Origin: CALFXN01 sp937957815
GTDB lineage: Bacteria; Synergistota; Synergistia; Synergistales; Aminobacteriaceae
Reading direction: 5' to 3'
Assembly: GCA_036788195.1 (NCBI GenBank)
Contig: DAIQNX010000008.1
Location: forward strand, 38,079 to 102,078
Length of the DNA: 64,000 bases
In this document: positions 44,239-53,023 of the stretch, in pieces
How the letters are laid out: each line of letters begins with the position of its first letter
Numbering within the stretch: the first letter of the stretch is position 1
The notes under the pieces: generated by a model
Told to the model about the DNA's origin: nothing
Databases searched by the model: none
What the model saw: the letters and a program-made list of their open reading frames with translations, nothing else
Translations under genes and position numbers: made by a program

Positions 44239-45539
44239 AGATCGTCTGTCTGGGCGACGTCCACGCGAATCTGCCCGCGCTCGAGGCGGTCCTCGAAGAT
44301 TCGCGGCGGCGAGGCGGAGACATCGTCCTCAACACGGGCGACATCGTCGGATACGGGCCGTGGCCCGAAGAGTGCGCGACGCTGCTGCTGCGCACGCAAA
44401 TGGCCGGCGTGATCGGGAATTACGACGCGAAGGTCCTCGACGCGAAAAAGCGACTCGACGAATGGAAGAAGACCAAGGCACCCGAAAAGATCGAGGCGTT
44501 CCTCTGGACACGACACGCGCTTTCCCGCGCAACGCGCGAAGAGCTCTCCAGGCTGCCGGAGACGCGGCGCTTCACGGCCGCGGGAAAGCGCTTCCTGATC
44601 GCTCACGGAAGCCCCGATTCCCCGGACGAATTCGTCGGCCCCGAGACCCCCGGAGAACGGCTGGACGCGATCGCGGACACGTCCGACGCCGACGTCGTCC
44701 TTCTAGGACACACGCACGCCCCGTTTCTCCGGAAGGTCCGGGGCGTCTGGATCGTCAACCCGGGGAGCGTCGGCCGCCCGGAAGGCGGAGACCCGCGCGC
44801 GTCGTACGCGATCCTCAACGTCCGGGACGGGTACTTCCGAGTCACGCACTATCGCGTTCCCTACGACGTCGAGAGGACGACCGCGGCGCTCCGGGAGCTC
44901 GGAATGCCCGCGTCGCTGACGGATGTCTTCGAACGGGCGCGCCCGATGATTCCGTCCGGCGGACGCGAAGCGGCGGAGATGGCGCTCGCGCGCATGACGC
45001 CGGAGAACGTGCGCCACAGCCGTCAGGTGACGCGGCTCGCGCTCGCGCTGTTCGACGGGACGCGCGGCCTTCACGGCCTCGGGGACGACGCGAGGCGCCG
45101 GCTCGAACTCGCGGCCGTGCTCCACGACATCGGCTGGTCGGGCGGCGCGAAGGGACACCAGAAGCGTTCGATGCGCCTGATCCTCGAACGACCCGACCTG
45201 ATTCCCGACGGGCGCGACCGCACGATCGTCGCGCTGCTCGCGCGATATCACGGAACGAAGGAGCCCGGCGAGGACGACGAACGCATCGGAAGTCTCACGG
45301 AGAGCGAACGGGAGGAATTCACGCGCCTCGCGGCGCTTCTGCGCCTCGCCGACGGGCTGGACTTCACCCACGCGGACGCAGTCCGCGATGTCGACGTCAC
45401 CGTCGACGGCACGGGCGTGAGAATCCGCGTCGGGGCGGACTCCGAACCGCTCGCCGACATCGGCCGGGCGATGGAGAAGAGCGGCCCGTTCAGGAAGGCG
45501 TTCGACCGCGAGCCGGTCATCGAATGGCGCCCCATCTGA
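44235..45539 (+). CDS. Calcineurin-like phosphoesterase fused to HD domain
   Basis: 434 aa; ATG overlaps the CHAD stop as ATGA. Residues 1-210 are a YfcE/MPP metallophosphatase: GDVHANLPALEAVL, NTGDIVGYGPWP, GVIGNYD, LIAHGSPD, LGHTHAPF and NPGSVGRPEGGDPRASYAIL, with all metal ligands. Residues 240-434 are an HD domain (RHSRQVTRLALALF, LAAVLHDIGW, HQKRSMRLI, LLRLADGLDFTHAD) of the kind found at the C-terminus of Ppx/GppA. The two halves are separate genes in most bacteria. Its position between a CHAD protein and Ppx suggests hydrolysis of polyphosphate, a cyclic or hyperphosphorylated nucleotide, or phosphatase control of polyP enzymes. Substrate unproven. Confidence 0.9.
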   Translation: MKIVCLGDVHANLPALEAVLEDSRRRGGDIVLNTGDIVGYGPWPEECATLLLRTQMAGVIGNYDAKVLDAKKRLDEWKKTKAPEKIEAFLWTRHALSRATREELSRLPETRRFTAAGKRFLIAHGSPDSPDEFVGPETPGERLDAIADTSDADVVLLGHTHAPFLRKVRGVWIVNPGSVGRPEGGDPRASYAILNVRDGYFRVTHYRVPYDVERTTAALRELGMPASLTDVFERARPMIPSGGREAAEMALARMTPENVRHSRQVTRLALALFDGTRGLHGLGDDARRRLELAAVLHDIGWSGGAKGHQKRSMRLILERPDLIPDGRDRTIVALLARYHGTKEPGEDDERIGSLTESEREEFTRLAALLRLADGLDFTHADAVRDVDVTVDGTGVRIRVGADSEPLADIGRAMEKSGPFRKAFDREPVIEWRPI

Positions 45540-47125
45540 TCCCGACAGAGGGGCACGTCGTCGGGCTCGTCGATCTCGGAACGAACTCCGTGCGGCTCCT
45601 CGTCGTGCGGATCAACGCGAACCGCTCGTACACGATCCTGAACCAGCACAAGGTCATGGTCCGGCTCGGCGAGGGGGAGTTCGTGAAGCAGCGCCTCAGG
45701 CCCGAAGCCATGGAGCGCACGATACTCGTCCTGCGCCGCTTCGCGGACATGGCCCGGAATCTCGGCGCGGAGGAGATCTACGCGGTTGCCACGTCCGCGA
45801 CGCGCGACGCCGAAAACCGCGACTCATTCATCGAACGCGTCCGCAGGGAGGCCGACATCGATCTCAAGGTCATCTCGGGTCTCGAGGAAGCGCGACTGAT
45901 CTACCTCGGCGTCGCGAGCGGCGTCCACCTCGGGAACCGGAACGCCCTCTTCATCGACATCGGCGGTGGCAGCACCGAGGTCGTCGTCGGCAACCAGGTC
46001 GAATACTCGTACCTCGACTCGCTCAAGCTCGGCTGCATCCGCCTTGCGAACATCTTTTTCCTCCCGGGCGAGGAGGAGCCGGTCGACGACCACCGGTACG
46101 CACTGCTCCGGCAGTACATCCGAAACGCGTCGCTGCGGAGCGTCCAGCGCCTCGCCGAGTCGGATTTCGACTTCGTCCTCGGCAGCTCCGGAACGATCGA
46201 GACGCTCGCCGAAATCGCCCGGCGCGCGCCTGGCAGAAGCAAGAAGCGGGAAGACGAGGGGGATTCCGTCGTCACGTTCGGTCAGATCGAGGCCGTCATC
46301 CGGAAACTCCGGTCCGCGACGCTCTCCGAGCGCCGCAAAATCCCGGGAATGACGCCCGAACGCGCGGACATCATCATTCCCGGAGCCGCGATTCTCCACA
46401 CGCTCATGCAGGAACTGAAGCTCCGCGAAATCCGCGTCTGCGCGCGGAGTCTCAAGAACGGTCTTCTCGTCGACTACCTCATGCGCGGGACCTACGGCGG
46501 CTACCTCGAACCCGAAATGTCGGTCCGGGAGCAGAGCGTACTCCAGCTCGGCCGCTCCTGCGGCTTCGACGAGGAACATGCGCGGCACATCGCGGAACTC
46601 TGCCTCCAGCTCTTCGACGGCGCGGCCGCGATCGGCCTCCACGACCTCGGGAAGCGCGATCGCGAGCTGCTCTTCTACGCGGCGCTCCTCCACGACGTCG
46701 GGCTCTTCCTCTCGTTCAGCAACCACCAGGCACACAGCTTCTACATCATCCGGAACGTCGAGCTTCTCGGTTTCCACGCGCAGGAGATCGCCGCGATCGC
46801 CGCGACGGCGTTCTACCACAGGAAGCGCGCTCCGAAGAAGAGCGATCCGGAGTTCGCGCTCCCCGACGCCCCGTCGCGGAAGGCCGTCCGGGTCATGTCG
46901 ATGTTCCTCCGGATGGCCGAGAGCATGGATCGGAGCCACCAGCGCTTCGTCAGGCGCGTGGAGTTCGTCCGCAGGGGAGACGTCATCATCCTGCAAATCA
47001 CGACGATCCCGGGGTGTCAGCTCGAGATCTGGTCGCTCGAAGAGCACATCGGGACCTTCGCGAAACTCTTCGGCGAACGCTTCTCGATCCGGACGGACAC
47101 ATCGCCGGAATCCGGGGGCGTCTGA
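45524..47125 (+). CDS. ppx: Exopolyphosphatase / guanosine pentaphosphatase (Ppx/GppA)
   Basis: 533 aa; overlaps the previous gene by 16 bases. N-terminal ASKHA domain: VVGLVDLGTNSVRLLVVRI (phosphate 1), ATSATRDAENRDSF, SGLEEARLIYLGV, DIGGGSTEVVVG (phosphate 2), GSSGTIETLAEIA. The C-terminal HD domain has YAALLHDVGLFLSFSNHQAHS and MFLRMAESMDRSHQ. It removes terminal phosphates from polyP or the 5' phosphate of pppGpp. Together with ppk1 it sets polyP levels. Confidence 0.95.
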   Translation: MAPHLIPTEGHVVGLVDLGTNSVRLLVVRINANRSYTILNQHKVMVRLGEGEFVKQRLRPEAMERTILVLRRFADMARNLGAEEIYAVATSATRDAENRDSFIERVRREADIDLKVISGLEEARLIYLGVASGVHLGNRNALFIDIGGGSTEVVVGNQVEYSYLDSLKLGCIRLANIFFLPGEEEPVDDHRYALLRQYIRNASLRSVQRLAESDFDFVLGSSGTIETLAEIARRAPGRSKKREDEGDSVVTFGQIEAVIRKLRSATLSERRKIPGMTPERADIIIPGAAILHTLMQELKLREIRVCARSLKNGLLVDYLMRGTYGGYLEPEMSVREQSVLQLGRSCGFDEEHARHIAELCLQLFDGAAAIGLHDLGKRDRELLFYAALLHDVGLFLSFSNHQAHSFYIIRNVELLGFHAQEIAAIAATAFYHRKRAPKKSDPEFALPDAPSRKAVRVMSMFLRMAESMDRSHQRFVRRVEFVRRGDVIILQITTIPGCQLEIWSLEEHIGTFAKLFGERFSIRTDTSPESGGV

Positions 47126-47228
47126 ATTCCCTCCACAGGATCCCGGAGTTGGCCGATTGCCCGGCATTCCTTCCGGGGACTATACTTATATCGATACAAT
47201 TCACGCCCGTTGCGGGGAGGCTGTCACG

Positions 47229-48380
47229 ATGAGACGACTCTTCACGCTGTGCGCCTTTGCTGCGGCGTTGCTTCTTTCCGCGCCGCTCCCGCGGCAGACG
47301 GACGCCGCGGAGCTTCCGGAACCCGTCGCCGGAATCTGGAACAGTCTGTATGAGACGATGGAGCGGACGATCGGACTCAGGGACCGGCACGAGACGCTCC
47401 CCGAGTCGTCGTGGTTCGGTGCGGACAGAACGTCGAACGAGAAGAAGATCGACGAGCTTCTCGACCGCGCCATGGAGCTCCTGCTGACATCCGGGGTCAA
47501 CGAACAGCGCCTGAAGATGCGCGAGCTTCAGGCGAAGATCCCCAAGATGCGCCGCTCCGTCGAGGAGTACCGAAATAAGCGACTCTCGGCTCCGAAGACC
47601 ACGAAGCTGCCGTGGATCGTGAAAACCGTGAAGGACTACGACGGCATGATCGCCGACGCGGAGGAGCGAATCGCGGACACGGCCGCGCGGATCGCCGGGA
47701 TCCGCGGGAAGATCGCGGAAAACCTCGCGAGCTACAACCTGAACCTCGACGAGGGACAGCTCGACGTCCTGCTCACGTCCGTCGTCGGCGACGATCTGCT
47801 CAAGAACGCCGTCGTTTTCGAGAACGTCCGGGCCGTCACGACGAAGCTCATGGAACTCGCGGGCGAGAACCGGGACGACATGGCCACCGCGCGGCGCTAC
47901 TACGGAATGTACGTCGTCCTCATCGACGTCCTCATCCACACGCAGAACGAATTCATCCGGCGAATCGACGGCGAATACGTCCCCCGGATCAGGGATATCC
48001 GCGACAGCGTCAGGAAGAGTCTCGAGGAAGGACAGGCGGCGCTCGCGCGGCAGGGCTTCTCCGAGACGCAGCGGAAGGTCCTGGGCACGAACGTCGAATC
48101 GAACTCGCTGACGCTCCGGGCCGCGAAGCTCTACGAGGATCTCCTCTCGAGGCAGCGTTCCCGCCTCGTGCTCTGCCTCCACGGCCTCGAACGCGACCGC
48201 GAGGTCGCGAAGAACACCTACGATACCGTGCGGCATTCCTCGGATCTCAGCGGCCTGATCCAGTCGGGACTCAAGCTCTTCGACACGCTCATCGCGCTCC
48301 AGGTGCCCGAAATCCGGACGTTCGAAAACGCCGGAATCCGGCGCGAATTCGAGGAACTCACGCGACGGCTGCGGGAATGA
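47229..48380 (+). CDS. Exported coiled-coil protein of unknown function
   Basis: 383 aa, ATG with GGGGAGGCTG upstream. Signal peptide with cleavage near TDAAELPEP (residues 1-27). The mature chain is almost entirely alpha-helical with heptad-like stretches (LQAKIPKMRRSVEEYRNKRL, RIADTAARIAGIRGKIAENL) and few cysteines. No family recognised. It begins 103 bases after ppx in the same direction and may be on the same transcript. Periplasmic location follows from the signal peptide. Confidence 0.83.
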   Translation: MRRLFTLCAFAAALLLSAPLPRQTDAAELPEPVAGIWNSLYETMERTIGLRDRHETLPESSWFGADRTSNEKKIDELLDRAMELLLTSGVNEQRLKMRELQAKIPKMRRSVEEYRNKRLSAPKTTKLPWIVKTVKDYDGMIADAEERIADTAARIAGIRGKIAENLASYNLNLDEGQLDVLLTSVVGDDLLKNAVVFENVRAVTTKLMELAGENRDDMATARRYYGMYVVLIDVLIHTQNEFIRRIDGEYVPRIRDIRDSVRKSLEEGQAALARQGFSETQRKVLGTNVESNSLTLRAAKLYEDLLSRQRSRLVLCLHGLERDREVAKNTYDTVRHSSDLSGLIQSGLKLFDTLIALQVPEIRTFENAGIRREFEELTRRLRE

Positions 48381-48487
48381 TCTTTTTCGCGTCGTCCTCA
48401 TGTCGCGGACCGTCGCTTGTTGCCTGCGGGCAGACTGTCGCGCTATACTGACGGAAATGACGATCTGAAAGCGAGGGGTGTGTGACG

Positions 48488-49654
48488 ATGAAACGTTTCG
48501 GCGGTATCGTGTTCCTGTGCGTCGCGTCTGTCGTTCTCCTGTGTGCGGCGATGCCCGCGCACGCGGGCCTGAATCTCGGCGTTCTCTCCGACGAATGGGT
48601 GGAGCAGCAGGCGGAGGCGCCGATCAAGTACTTCTACTATCTCATGAAGGACGGGAACGTGGCGGCGGAGTTCCGCGCGGTGGAAGAACAGATCAAGATC
48701 AAAATCAACGCGCAGGGGTACCTCAAGCTCGTGCAGCAGAACTCGCTCAAGACGGGCTTCAAGGACTACGCGCCGGGCGCCGTGTCGGAATCGACGGTCG
48801 CCGGCGAGAAGGCGGCCGTCCACGACTTCGCGTTCACCGTCGACAACGGATCGAAACTCAAGGGACGCGTCTATTGCTTCGTCAGGGGGAACACCGGCTA
48901 TACGGCTCTGTTCGTGGGGCTCGAGGAGTTCTTCGGCGCTCTCGAGACGGATTTCGAAACGGTCGTGAACGGGATGACGATCGGCGACGCCGCGCCGGCG
49001 GTTCCGACCCAATCGCCCAAAACCCCGACCGCGACTCCGAAACCGACGCTTCCGACTGCCCCGATGCCGACGCCCTCGCTCAACCTGCCGGTCGCTCCGA
49101 CGAAGACCCCGGAACCGACCGAAGCGCCGAAGGCCGGACCGACCGCGACTCCGAAGCTCGCATCCGGCGATCTCCCGGCCTCTCCGGACATCGCCTCGGG
49201 CGACGCGGCATCCGGCGGTCTGCCCGACCTTCCGAAGACCACCGAAACGTTCTGGACTCCCGGGACGCACCAGTACGAGGATCCGATGGCCCGCAGCGTC
49301 GTGACGCTTCCGGATTCAGCCGAACTCAAGGAAGAAATTCTTCCCGACGAGGTCATCTTCAATGGGCCGGACGCCTCCGAAATCCGGCTTCTCTTCCCCG
49401 TGACCGGGAAGGACGTCGAGAACCGCCTCGCCGAACAGACCGAAGGCTGGAGCGCCCACGGATCGTCTCCGATCACCGGCGCCCTCGCGGGAACCATCAC
49501 GCTGTACAGCAAGACCGAAACCGTTCGCAAGGTCAGGCTCATCGCGAACTTTGCCGACATCCAGACGCTCGTCGAAGTCACCCTCGCCGCGGGCGACTAC
49601 GACAAGGCGAAGTCCTGGATCCAGAGGCTCTTCGCGGACGTGAAGAAGAAGTAA
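48488..49654 (+). CDS. Exported protein with Pro/Thr-rich linker, paralogue A
   Basis: 388 aa; ATG at 48488 (a GTG two codons earlier is the alternative). Signal peptide to about AHAGLN. Residues 28-165 form a compact domain (DEWVEQQAEAPIKYFYYLM, EFRAVEEQIKIKINAQGYLK, HDFAFTVDNGSKLKGRVYCF) that recurs in the next gene. A low-complexity linker of PTxTPKPT-type repeats follows, then a second alpha/beta domain at about residues 275-388 (PDEVIFNGPDASEIRLLFP to FADVKKK). I do not recognise either domain. Likely periplasmic or outer-surface. Confidence 0.83.
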   Translation: MKRFGGIVFLCVASVVLLCAAMPAHAGLNLGVLSDEWVEQQAEAPIKYFYYLMKDGNVAAEFRAVEEQIKIKINAQGYLKLVQQNSLKTGFKDYAPGAVSESTVAGEKAAVHDFAFTVDNGSKLKGRVYCFVRGNTGYTALFVGLEEFFGALETDFETVVNGMTIGDAAPAVPTQSPKTPTATPKPTLPTAPMPTPSLNLPVAPTKTPEPTEAPKAGPTATPKLASGDLPASPDIASGDAASGGLPDLPKTTETFWTPGTHQYEDPMARSVVTLPDSAELKEEILPDEVIFNGPDASEIRLLFPVTGKDVENRLAEQTEGWSAHGSSPITGALAGTITLYSKTETVRKVRLIANFADIQTLVEVTLAAGDYDKAKSWIQRLFADVKKK

Positions 49655-49674
49655 CCCGGAGAGACGCGCGCCGG

Positions 49675-49706
49675 ACGGCCCGCCCCGAAACGGGCGGGCC
49701 GTTTTT
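49675..49706 (+). terminator. Intrinsic terminator between paralogue genes
   Basis: ACGGCCCGCCC (49675-49685) pairs with GGGCGGGCCGT (49692-49702) around CGAAAC, followed by TTTTAT. Twenty bases after the stop of paralogue A. Confidence 0.88.
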
Positions 49707-49750
49707 ATCCCGCGTGGAATTTCGGGAAGTTCACTGGAGGGATCGATATC

Positions 49751-50368
49751 GTGAGACGCTTTTCGTGGCGCGCTCCGTACGCGGCGGTCTGCATCGTCGC
49801 GCTCCTGCTGTGCGCCGGCCCAGCGTTCGCGCGCCTGTACCTCGGGGCACCGGCGGAGGAATGGGTGGAGCAGAAGGCCGAGCCGCCGCTGTCGCACTTT
49901 TACTACCTCGTGAAAAACGAAAAGATCGCGGCGGAGTTCCGCGCCGTCGAGGAAAAAATCCGGATACGCCTGACACCGCAGGCGTATCTCAAACTCGTCC
50001 AGCACAACTCGCTCAGGAGCTCCTTCAAGAACTACGTCCCGGGCGGAACGACGGAAGTCGCCGTCGCGGGGAAGAAGGCCGCGCGTCACGATTTCACGTT
50101 CACCGTGACGAATGGAAACAGCCTCCGGGGACGCGCCTACTGCTTTCTTGACGGAAACACGGGATACTCCCTCCTGTTCGTCGCGCTCGAAGACTCCTTC
50201 GACGCGCTCGCGGCCGACCTCGAGGCGTTTCTCGCCGGGATATCGGTCGGCGACGAACCTCCGGCCGCTCCGACGCCGGTCGCCGGACCAACCCCGACCC
50301 CGCAGCCGGAAATGACGATCCCCGAGCTCCCGATCGTCACGCCGCGTCCCGACCGGCCTGCCGCGTAG
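49751..50368 (+). CDS. Exported protein, short paralogue B
   Basis: 205 aa; GTG start with CTGGAGGGATC upstream. Signal peptide ends near FARLYLG. Residues 28-170 match the first domain of the preceding gene almost block by block (EEWVEQKAEPPLSHFYYLV, AEFRAVEEKIRIRLTPQAYLK, HDFTFTVTNGNSLRGRAYCF, GNTGYSLLFVALEDSFDAL). It ends in a Pro/Thr-rich tail without the second domain. A tandem duplication followed by domain loss or gain. Function unknown. Confidence 0.83.
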   Translation: MRRFSWRAPYAAVCIVALLLCAGPAFARLYLGAPAEEWVEQKAEPPLSHFYYLVKNEKIAAEFRAVEEKIRIRLTPQAYLKLVQHNSLRSSFKNYVPGGTTEVAVAGKKAARHDFTFTVTNGNSLRGRAYCFLDGNTGYSLLFVALEDSFDALAADLEAFLAGISVGDEPPAAPTPVAGPTPTPQPEMTIPELPIVTPRPDRPAA

Positions 50369-50389
50369 ACTCCGGCGGATTCCCCAGAC

Positions 50390-51451
50390 GTGACGACATC
50401 GCAGCCGCCCGACCGCTCCGGCGCGGAAGGGACCGGAGAACTCGCCGGGCTCGCCGCACTCGCGGGAAGACATATCCGAACCTGCGCGACGGGCCGAAGC
50501 GCGCTCGCGCTCGCCGCCGCAGCCGTTCCGATCCGGGACGCCCGACGGGTCGTCCACCTCCCGTTCTATTGCTGTCCCTCAGTCGCGCACCCGTTCGTAG
50601 ACGCGGGGTTCGAGACACGGTTCTACTCGCAGGGAACGGATCTCGAGGCGGAACCCGACGCGACGCCGGCCCCGGGCGAGGTCTTCCTCTTCATCCACTG
50701 GTTCGGCTTTCCGAACCGTCCGGCGGACCGTTTCGCGCGCTCGTTCGGCCCGCTTCGCCCGCACGTCGTCGAGGACTGCGTTCCGGCGAGCCTCCGGGCG
50801 TTCGCTCCGGACGCCTCCCCGTCGCCCGCGGCCGACTACACGGTCTACAGCTTCCGAAAAGTCCTTCCGGTCCCGGACGGGGCACTTCTCGCGTCGCGCG
50901 TTCCGGTCGGAGGAAGGCTGCGTCCGTCCGACGAAGACTTCGTCGCCGCGGCGCTCGCTTCGCTCGGTGCGGCGGAGACGCGCGGAACTCCAGAGGGGTT
51001 TCGGACGTTTCGCCGCCGGACTCTGGAGGCGGAAGCACGTCTCGACGCCGATTCGGTCGCCCGCGAGGCGTCGCCCGGATGGATCGGACGCCTTCGTCGT
51101 CTCGATCCGCTTTCGGCCGTCGCGAAGCGGCGCACCAACGCCAGGCTGCTCGCGTCGCTGCTGCCGCCCGTACTGCGGCCGTTGCGGCGCGAGATCCCGG
51201 AGGACGCGGCGCCGCTCTGCCTCCCCGTCGTCCTCGAACGCGGGAGCCGCGACGAACTCCTGCGCCGCCTGCGGGCCGCCCGCGTCGCTGAGCCCCTCGC
51301 CTGGGACGTGAATCCGGAACCGGGAGAGCGTTTCGGGCCGGACCGGGATATCGCGCGTCGCGTCGTCGCACTCCCCGTCGGTCAGGAAATTGACGGGGAG
51401 GAGGTCGTTCGCCTCGCGGAGGTCGTCAGGAACGCCGCGGAAAGAGCGTGA
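50390..51451 (+). CDS. DegT/DnrJ/EryC1-like PLP aminotransferase (sugar-aminotransferase family)
   Basis: 353 aa; GTG start with no strong site. Features of the DegT fold: TGRSALALAA near the N-terminus, VVHLPFYCCPSVAHPFVDAG, HWFGFP, the PLP-contact aspartate in VVEDCVPASLRAF and the Schiff-base lysine in YSFRKVLPVPDGA. The family moves an amino group to sugar nucleotides for surface polysaccharides, but some members are regulatory or lack activity. The C-terminal part is Arg-rich and divergent. Its end overlaps the convergent ZnuB-type gene by 26 bases. Confidence 0.75.
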   Translation: MTTSQPPDRSGAEGTGELAGLAALAGRHIRTCATGRSALALAAAAVPIRDARRVVHLPFYCCPSVAHPFVDAGFETRFYSQGTDLEAEPDATPAPGEVFLFIHWFGFPNRPADRFARSFGPLRPHVVEDCVPASLRAFAPDASPSPAADYTVYSFRKVLPVPDGALLASRVPVGGRLRPSDEDFVAAALASLGAAETRGTPEGFRTFRRRTLEAEARLDADSVAREASPGWIGRLRRLDPLSAVAKRRTNARLLASLLPPVLRPLRREIPEDAAPLCLPVVLERGSRDELLRRLRAARVAEPLAWDVNPEPGERFGPDRDIARRVVALPVGQEIDGEEVVRLAEVVRNAAERA

Positions 51452-52226
51452 CGAGGAGATAGGCGAGCGCCGCGACGAGAATGATCGTCGCCCCCGCCGT
51501 GAGGTTGAACGCGTAGGAGAGCTGGAGCCCGGCGAGCGAGAAGGCGACGCCGAGCGCCGTCGAGAGGATCATCATTCCCGAGAGCGAGCGGGAGAAGCGT
51601 TCCGCGATCGACGGCGGAATCGTGAGGAGCGCGATCACGAGAATGAGCCCGACGACGCGGATCGCGAGGACGACCGACAGCGACAGGATCACGACGAGCG
51701 CGTAGTGATAGAACGCGGTCGGAACGCCCCGGACCCGAGCGAAATCCTCGTCGAACGCGAAACAGAGGATCTCCCGGTATCGCGTGACGCCGACGAGAAG
51801 ACAGACGGCGAGAAGTCCGGCCATGATGTACAGATCCTGCCGCGTGACCGTGAGGATGCTTCCGAAGAGATAGCTCATGAGATCCGCGCCCCCGCGCGGC
51901 GCGAGATCCGTGCAGATCACGCCGAGGGCCATTCCCGCCGCCCAGAGCACGCCGATGACGGCGTCGGCGCGGCCCGGGTGCCTTCGGGCGATCCACGCCA
52001 TGAGGACCGAGACGGCCCCCGTGAACGCGAAGGTTCCCGCTTCTGGCGGAAAGCCCAAGTAGAGCGACAGCCCGACGCCGCCGTACGCGGCGTGCGCGAC
52101 GCCGCCCGCGAGGATGACGTAGCGCCTCACGACGACGAGCGTGCCGAGAATGCCGCAGAGCGCGCTCGCGAGAAGGGCCGCAAGGATCGCGTTGCGCATG
52201 AATTCGAACTGGAGCGCTTCGGTCAT
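51426..52226 (-). CDS. Metal ABC transporter permease (ZnuB/MntB family)
   Basis: 266 aa from ATG 52226, two bases after the ATPase stop. About eight hydrophobic segments with the ABC-3 patterns FMRNAILAALLASALCGILGT, RRYVILAGGVAHAAYGGVGL, SYLFGSILTVTRQDL, VVGLILVIALLTIPPSIA. It forms the channel for zinc or manganese import across the inner membrane. No periplasmic metal-binding protein gene adjoins. Confidence 0.93.
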   Translation of the reverse strand: MTEALQFEFMRNAILAALLASALCGILGTLVVVRRYVILAGGVAHAAYGGVGLSLYLGFPPEAGTFAFTGAVSVLMAWIARRHPGRADAVIGVLWAAGMALGVICTDLAPRGGADLMSYLFGSILTVTRQDLYIMAGLLAVCLLVGVTRYREILCFAFDEDFARVRGVPTAFYHYALVVILSLSVVLAIRVVGLILVIALLTIPPSIAERFSRSLSGMMILSTALGVAFSLAGLQLSYAFNLTAGATIILVAALAYLLVTLFPRRS

Positions 52227-52228
52227 GG

Positions 52229-53023
52229 TCAGTCTCCGTCTCCGCCGTCGTCGCTTCCGTCGTGGCGGTGCGGCGCGAGCACCCGGTGCGGCAGGCCGTG
52301 CGCGACGAGTTCCACGGGACAGGTTCCGTACGCGAGCGAGAGCATCTCGGGGACGATCTCGCCGGAGTCGTGGTAGAAGACGCGACGGTTGACGCACGCG
52401 ACCGCCGTAGCGCGGCTCGAGACGGCCGAGAGCTCGTGGCTCACCTCGACGATCGTGATGCTTCCCCTGAGGGACGCAAGGCGTTCGTCGAGAACCTCCC
52501 GGGCTTCGCGATCGATCGAAGCGGCGGGTTCGTCGAGCAGCAGCAGGCTCGGTTCCGCCGCGAGCGCGCGGGCGATCAGGACGCGCTGCCGCTGTCCCTG
52601 CGAGAGCGCCCCCATGAGGTCGCCCCTCCGGTGCGCGAGGCCCATCGCCTCCAGGGCTTCCTCGGCTCGGACGCAGTCGCCGCGGCCGAGCCGGGTCCCT
52701 TTTGTTCCCGGCATGTGGAGCCGCCCCATGAGGACGACGTCGAGAACGGATACCGGGAAGCCACGGTTGCGCCCGGCGTCCTGCGGCACGTACCCGATGC
52801 CGCGGGCCTCGCCCGCCGGGAGCCCGAGAACGGCGATCCTGCCCGCGTCGGGCGGGATCAGGCCGAGTATGAGCCTGAGCAGCGTCGTCTTGCCGCCACC
52901 GTTCGGCCCCATGCAAACGAGGTATTCGCCCTCCGGAACCGAGAAGGAGACGTCCTCGAGAACGGGATCCCCTCCGTAGGAGAATGAGACCTCGTCGAAC
53001 CGCAGCGCCGGAATATCGCTCAC
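52229..53023 (-). CDS. Metal ABC transporter ATP-binding protein (ZnuC family)
   Basis: 264 aa from GTG 53023, which overlaps the upstream PPK2 stop as GTGA. Walker A GPNGGGKTT, Q-loop YVPQDAGRNR, signature LSQGQRQR, Walker B LLLLDEPAASID, H-loop VEVSHELSA. The C-terminus ends HRHDGSDDGGDGD, a His/Asp-rich tail likely to bind the transported metal. Together with the permease it makes a metal importer; the usual binding protein (ZnuA) is missing from the operon. Confidence 0.93.
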   Translation of the reverse strand: MSDIPALRFDEVSFSYGGDPVLEDVSFSVPEGEYLVCMGPNGGGKTTLLRLILGLIPPDAGRIAVLGLPAGEARGIGYVPQDAGRNRGFPVSVLDVVLMGRLHMPGTKGTRLGRGDCVRAEEALEAMGLAHRRGDLMGALSQGQRQRVLIARALAAEPSLLLLDEPAASIDREAREVLDERLASLRGSITIVEVSHELSAVSSRATAVACVNRRVFYHDSGEIVPEMLSLAYGTCPVELVAHGLPHRVLAPHRHDGSDDGGDGD

